NCBI RefSeq assembly: GCF_003863335.1
Contig: NZ_RRAZ01000002.1
Location: forward strand, 124,001 to 188,000
Direction: 5' to 3'
DNA from: Falsigemmobacter faecalis
GTDB taxonomy: Bacteria; Pseudomonadota; Alphaproteobacteria; Rhodobacterales; Rhodobacteraceae
Length of the DNA stretch: 64,000 nucleotides
The notes under the pieces were generated by a model, which was given only the letters and a program-made list of their open reading frames with translations, ran no database searches and was not told where the DNA came from. This document shows, piece by piece, positions 60,501 to 64,000 of the stretch; the stretch's first letter is position 1; each line of letters starts with the position of its first letter. The position numbers and the translations under genes were made by a program.

Positions 60501-61430
60501 ATGAAATTTCTACCTCAGGAATCTGTGCTGCCCGGTCTTCTCATCGGGTTTGCGCTGCTCATCACACCACCGGCTCAGGCCCAGGCCGCCCAGGAAACGG
60601 CCCAAAGCCTCTCGCGGCTGGGGCAGAGCCTCTGTCAGATCGCCTTTGAGGGGGGGCTGCCCTCGGTGGACGCTGCGCCTTTGCGCAAGTCTGCCCGCTC
60701 TGCGCCGGAGCGCGCCGGGGTTTGCAGCTGCACCGCAAAAAGCCTGTCGGGCGCGGCCCCGTCGCTTTTAAGCGGCCTGCAGGCGGAACTGGCGCAGGAT
60801 TTCCTCAGCCATGCGCTGCTCGACGATGTGATCGACGATCACCTCACCCCCTGCCTGCCGCAGAACCGCAGCACCGCCGCACAGACCGGGGGGAGCGACG
60901 AAGGCGTCGGTGACTATCCTTTCGTGATCCCCGCGCAATGCGAGATGGCCCTTGAGGGAGAGGTCGCCGCCTGGGGCGTGATGCCCGCCCATTTCACCGA
61001 AGCTCTGCGCAGCGAAAGCCGCAGCCGTGAGATGTTCTGCGCCTGCACCACCGATCAGATGGTGCAGAACTACCGCGCCCTCTCCCGCGCGATCCAGACG
61101 GAACGGACTGAAGGCGAAGCCTTTTCGCGCTATCTCGGGATTTCCATGACCCATTGCCTGCGCTACCCGCAACCCGCCTCTGCGCGCCCCGCCATCAGCG
61201 CCGAGGCGCTGGCGATCTGCGAAGCGGCCTTTGCAGAGGGTCTGCTCAATGGTCTCGACACGGTGGAGCTAAGCCGCTGGATGCGCGGCTCGGGCCTCAG
61301 TTCTGAACAGCTTTGCGACTGCGCCGCCTCGGGCGCCGTGATCCGCGAGCCCGACGCGCTTGGCCGCGAAGACCGCAGCGAAGTGCTGCGCGCGGTGGCC
61401 GATTGCCAGCGCATGCTCTGGCGGGGATGA
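60501..61430 (+). CDS. Secreted protein with three four-cysteine repeats, unknown function
   Basis: 309 residues with a signal peptide of about 28 residues (PGLLIGFALLITPPAQA). All twelve mature cysteines fall into three similar modules: Cys45, 75, 77, 118; Cys147, 180, 182, 219; Cys240, 272, 274, 302. Each module begins C-x2-A (CQIAFEGG, CEMALEGE, CEAAFAEG), then a CxC, then a last Cys 27-40 residues on. Two disulfides per module or a metal site are plausible in the periplasm. No family is recognised. It is 4 bp upstream of the LuxR-type regulator gene. Confidence 0.75.
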   Translation: MKFLPQESVLPGLLIGFALLITPPAQAQAAQETAQSLSRLGQSLCQIAFEGGLPSVDAAPLRKSARSAPERAGVCSCTAKSLSGAAPSLLSGLQAELAQDFLSHALLDDVIDDHLTPCLPQNRSTAAQTGGSDEGVGDYPFVIPAQCEMALEGEVAAWGVMPAHFTEALRSESRSREMFCACTTDQMVQNYRALSRAIQTERTEGEAFSRYLGISMTHCLRYPQPASARPAISAEALAICEAAFAEGLLNGLDTVELSRWMRGSGLSSEQLCDCAASGAVIREPDALGREDRSEVLRAVADCQRMLWRG

Positions 61431-61434
61431 CCGG

Positions 61435-63906
61435 ATGCCTGAAACCCTGATCCATCGCAGCGCACCGCCTGTCGCCCGGCCGCCCCCCACGCCCGTTACG
61501 GCCCTGGTTGCGCGCCCCCGGCTGACCACGGCGCTGCTGAACGCGGCTCAGGGGCTGACCGTGCTCGCCGCCCCCCCGGGCTGCGGCAAGACCAGCCTTC
61601 TCACCCTTCTGGCCGCAGAAGCGGAGGCGCGGGGCATGGTGGTACACCAGCTCACCGCGCCCTGTCCCCAGGCCCTGCTGGCCGGGCTCGCAAAGCCGGG
61701 CGTCACGCCGGGCCTCTGGCTCATCAGCGGCACGGCCGGGATCGACGACGACAGCTTCGCCGCCCGCATCGCCCCGGCCCTGCTGCAGGCCGCCGCCACG
61801 CAGCGCCTTATCCTGGCAGAGCCGCGCCTGCGCAGCGCCGCCCTGCGGCAGGCCTGGCTGCGCCAGGACCTCAGCGTGATCAGTGCCGCCGATCTGCGCT
61901 TTGATGAGACCGAGGCCCGCGCCCTGCTGGGCCCCGATCTCAGCGCCGCGGATCTGCGCCATCTGCTGGACCTCAGCGGCGGCTGGATCGCAGCCCTGCG
62001 CCATCTGCCCCCCGGCACCGGCCGCGAAGCCCCCCTGCCCCCGGTGCTTTCCGCCTGGTATGAAGAGGAAATCTGCGCCCGCCTTGATCCCGCCACCCTG
62101 CGGCTGGTGATGGATCTGGCCCTGGCGCAGCGCTTTTCGCCCGCGCTTCTCGACGCCCTGCCCCCCCACCCGGAGGGGCCGCTTGCCGGATGGGAGGGCC
62201 TGGCCCCCCTTCTGCGCGACGGCGTTCTTTTGCAGCGCCACGGGCGCAGCCCCGGCGAATTCCGCCTGCAGCCCGCCTTCGCGCACCACCTGCGCGAGCG
62301 GCTGCGCAGCCATCTGCCGACCCGCGCCACCCTGATCGGGGACCTCATGCTCCGCTGGTGGGAGAGCCGCGACAACCGCGCGGAACTGGCCCGTCATGCC
62401 CTCAGCCTCGACGACACCACCCGCGCGGCCGAACTGCTGGAGGCGGCGGGCGGCATCACCACCGATATGAGCGACGGCCCCGATTTCGCCCGCGATCTGC
62501 CGGTCTGCACCGAACTGGCCCGCGATCTGCCGCTGCTCTTTTTGTCGCAGATCTATCACCGCAGCCGCACCGGACGGCTGGCCGAGGCGGAGCTGCTCTT
62601 TGAACACGCCCGCCGCGGCACGAAGGGCTTCACCGACCTGCGCGGCACCGCAGATCCCGCAGAGGTTCTCGCCTGGGCCCGGATGCTGGAGATGATCTTC
62701 GTCTCGGGCTCTGACCGTCCGGTGCCTGCGTCGCTGATCACCGATCTGCGCGACAGCCTTGCGGCCTTTGTCGGCCGTCACCCGGTGGTGGCGCTCTCCA
62801 TCGCCTCGGTGCTTGCCTGGGCAGAAGTCGAGGATAAGGATTTCTGCAGCGCCCGCCGGACCATCACCCTCGGGCAGCAGCTTCTGACCCGCGCACCTCA
62901 ATCTAAGTGCATGATATTTCTGAATATCTATCTTGCCCGCTGCGAGCTGGCCACCGGCAGCCTGCCAGAGGCGCTCAGCGCCGCTGCGCGCGCCGTGGCC
63001 CAGGCCGAAGCCTGGTGCACCCCCGGCGGATATGAGGTCATCAACGCCCGGATCTGGCAGGGCATCTGCCTTGCAGAAGCCGGTCAGACCGCCGGCGCGC
63101 GCCCCATCCTGAGCACCGCTCTGGCGGCCGCCCCGCGCGTCTTTGGCTATGTCACCCTCTATGCCGAGGGCTGGAGCGCGCTGGCCCGCATCCTGGCAAC
63201 AGAGGACGGCCCCGAGGCGGCCCGCGCGGGTCTCAGCGCGGCGCGCCGCTTTGCGCACAACAGCGAACTCCCCCGCCTGGCGCTTTGTCTGGACCAGCTG
63301 ATCGCCCTGAATTGCGACGGCCTTCTGCCCCCCGCTGCGGCGCCCCTGGCCCAGGCTGCGCTGGCGCTAAAGGCCGGTCGCGCGGCTGAGGCGGCACAGC
63401 TCCTCGACACCCTGCCTGCCGCGATCCCCGATCAACGCGAGCGGATCACCGCCCTCATCCTGCGCATCCGCGCCGGGCTTGGCCAGCGTCGCTATAGTGC
63501 GGCCCTGACGGCGGCGGAAGAGCTGCTGCCGCTTCTCAGCCAAAGCGGCAACCGCAGGCTTGCGGCGGAGGCCATGCCCTGGCTTTTGAGTGTGCGCAGC
63601 CAGTGTCATCGCGGCGGCCGTGCCCTCAGCCCCCATGCGCTGGCAATCCTCGACCGGCTGAGCGCCGAGCTTCCCGCCGCCGCGGAAGCCGCGGTGCCCA
63701 GCGTCAGCGGTGCGGGCCTTCTTTCCCCGCGCGAGGGCGAGATTATCGCTCTGGTGGCTGAAGGGCTGATTACCAAAGAGATCGCCCGGCGGCTCGGGAT
63801 CTCTGAAGGGACCGTTAAAAGTCACCGTAAAAAGATCCATGAAAAGCTCGATGTCACCTCACGCTCGCAGGCGATCCTGAAAGCGCGGGAACTGCAGCTG
63901 ATCTGA
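61435..63906 (+). CDS. MalT-like LuxR family ATP-dependent transcriptional regulator
   Basis: 823 residues from ATG 61435. The P-loop APPGCGKTSLL is near residue 45, followed by a STAND-type ATPase region, a long Ala/Leu-rich helical-repeat middle, and a C-terminal LuxR helix-turn-helix: LLSPREGEIIALVAEGLITKEIA (split), RRLGISEGTVKSHRKKIHEKL (split). Such regulators assemble on binding an inducer and ATP. The gene starts 4 bp after the triple-repeat secreted protein gene, suggesting joint expression. No maltose gene is present, so the inducer is unknown. Confidence 0.9.
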   Translation: MPETLIHRSAPPVARPPPTPVTALVARPRLTTALLNAAQGLTVLAAPPGCGKTSLLTLLAAEAEARGMVVHQLTAPCPQALLAGLAKPGVTPGLWLISGTAGIDDDSFAARIAPALLQAAATQRLILAEPRLRSAALRQAWLRQDLSVISAADLRFDETEARALLGPDLSAADLRHLLDLSGGWIAALRHLPPGTGREAPLPPVLSAWYEEEICARLDPATLRLVMDLALAQRFSPALLDALPPHPEGPLAGWEGLAPLLRDGVLLQRHGRSPGEFRLQPAFAHHLRERLRSHLPTRATLIGDLMLRWWESRDNRAELARHALSLDDTTRAAELLEAAGGITTDMSDGPDFARDLPVCTELARDLPLLFLSQIYHRSRTGRLAEAELLFEHARRGTKGFTDLRGTADPAEVLAWARMLEMIFVSGSDRPVPASLITDLRDSLAAFVGRHPVVALSIASVLAWAEVEDKDFCSARRTITLGQQLLTRAPQSKCMIFLNIYLARCELATGSLPEALSAAARAVAQAEAWCTPGGYEVINARIWQGICLAEAGQTAGARPILSTALAAAPRVFGYVTLYAEGWSALARILATEDGPEAARAGLSAARRFAHNSELPRLALCLDQLIALNCDGLLPPAAAPLAQAALALKAGRAAEAAQLLDTLPAAIPDQRERITALILRIRAGLGQRRYSAALTAAEELLPLLSQSGNRRLAAEAMPWLLSVRSQCHRGGRALSPHALAILDRLSAELPAAAEAAVPSVSGAGLLSPREGEIIALVAEGLITKEIARRLGISEGTVKSHRKKIHEKLDVTSRSQAILKARELQLI

Positions 63907-63907
63907 C

Positions 63908-63923
63908 CTTCCCCATGGGGAAG
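63908..63923. terminator. Short palindrome between convergent genes
   Basis: CTTCCCCATGGGGAAG is a perfect 16-base palindrome directly after the regulator stop codon. It could form a short hairpin for either gene; the following ATTT is a weak T-run on the plus strand. Confidence 0.45.
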
Positions 63924-63926
63924 ATT

Positions 63927-64000
63927 TCACGCCTGCAGCCGGACCGGCCCGCCCCAGAGATGCTCAAGCCGCGTCAGATAATGGGTCTGCACATAGCTGG
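63927..64000 (-). CDS. 3' end of an unidentified gene
   Basis: On the minus strand a frame open from the window edge ends in TGA at 63927-63929. It gives 23 C-terminal residues ending GGPVRLQA, with YLTRLEHLW before. The composition looks coding and the convergent position fits, but the fragment is too short to identify. Confidence 0.5.
   Translation of the reverse strand, partial: SYVQTHYLTRLEHLWGGPVRLQA

Noticed and set aside
61297-63258. Long minus-strand frame opposite the LuxR-type regulator
   Set aside because: It is Gly/Ala/Gln-rich without motifs and lies opposite a gene with P-loop and helix-turn-helix signatures.
1-64000. CRISPR arrays, rRNA, tRNA and insertion sequences
   Set aside because: No regularly spaced repeats, no transposase-like frames and no recognisable RNA gene were seen on reading both strands.

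Overview
The window is GC-rich and densely coding, with many ATGA start/stop overlaps. Its gene content is that of a free-living alphaproteobacterium of the Rhodobacterales (Paracoccus/Rhodobacter-like): TAXI- and DctP-type TRAP transporters, a respiratory formate dehydrogenase locus with DUF3305/DUF3306/DUF6352/DUF6505 partners, a DUF3422 protein, a TTAA-N7-TTAA CtrA-type box, and acyl-CoA metabolism. I cannot name a species. No rRNA, tRNA, CRISPR array or insertion sequence is visible.

Layout. 1-5.7 kb: the 3' part of a MoeA-PBP fusion gene, a TAXI TRAP transporter operon and a decayed modA. 6-8.3 kb: cyclopropane-fatty-acid synthase-like methyltransferase and asparaginase. 8.3-24.4 kb: a molybdenum cofactor and formate dehydrogenase (FDH) island. 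On the plus strand are fdhD, mobA and a mobB-moeA fusion. On the minus strand are a lipoate-ligase-like gene, DUF6505, DUF6352, DUF3305, DUF3306, a TorD chaperone, a small Tat protein, fdhA, fdhB, fdhC, an Mrp ATPase and a 45-residue membrane peptide. Divergent from these are a multi-cluster 4Fe-4S protein and a DUF2478 protein. 24.4-28.9 kb: a broken trans-sulfuration enzyme gene, an IclR regulator, an acyl-CoA dehydrogenase pair behind a palindromic operator, and a small lipoprotein.

29-31.1 kb: a TbpB-like lipoprotein and a Slam-like barrel behind a CtrA-type box. 31.3-38 kb: a CobW GTPase, a D-aminoacylase-like amidohydrolase with an unknown partner, a large FAD/NAD(P) protein, and a sulfur module (two YeeE/YedE half-permeases plus a persulfide-dioxygenase-like hydrolase). 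38-42.2 kb: DUF3422, two secreted/outer-membrane proteins, a structured AT-rich gap and a COG3904-like periplasmic protein. 42.3-47.4 kb: an exopolysaccharide export set (Wza, Wzb phosphatase, Wzc kinase) divergent from a WecA-type transferase. 47.5-53.6 kb: an Old Yellow Enzyme homologue, a DctPQM TRAP operon, an MgtC protein and a tyrosine recombinase. 53.7-64 kb: a PPC-repeat protein, an SDR, a YgiC/YgiB pair, an acyl-CoA ligase, a histidine-phosphatase homologue that has lost a catalytic His, a 12-cysteine triple-repeat secreted protein in tandem with a MalT-like LuxR regulator, and the 3' end of one more gene.

How it fits together. MobA, MobB-MoeA, MoeA-PBP, FdhD and TorD supply and insert the bis-MGD cofactor into the Tat-exported catalytic subunit FdhA, and FdhB and FdhC pass electrons to the quinone pool. 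The least understood part is the coupled run of five uncharacterised genes at 18.35-21.74 kb, with the divergent Fe-S and DUF2478 genes; it is the best candidate here for an undescribed FDH maturation or supply system. Other points of interest are two gene remnants found by reading across frames (modA and a Cys/Met-metabolism enzyme), the triple four-cysteine repeat protein, the TbpB/Slam-like pair, and hairpins just after the binding-protein gene in both TRAP operons.
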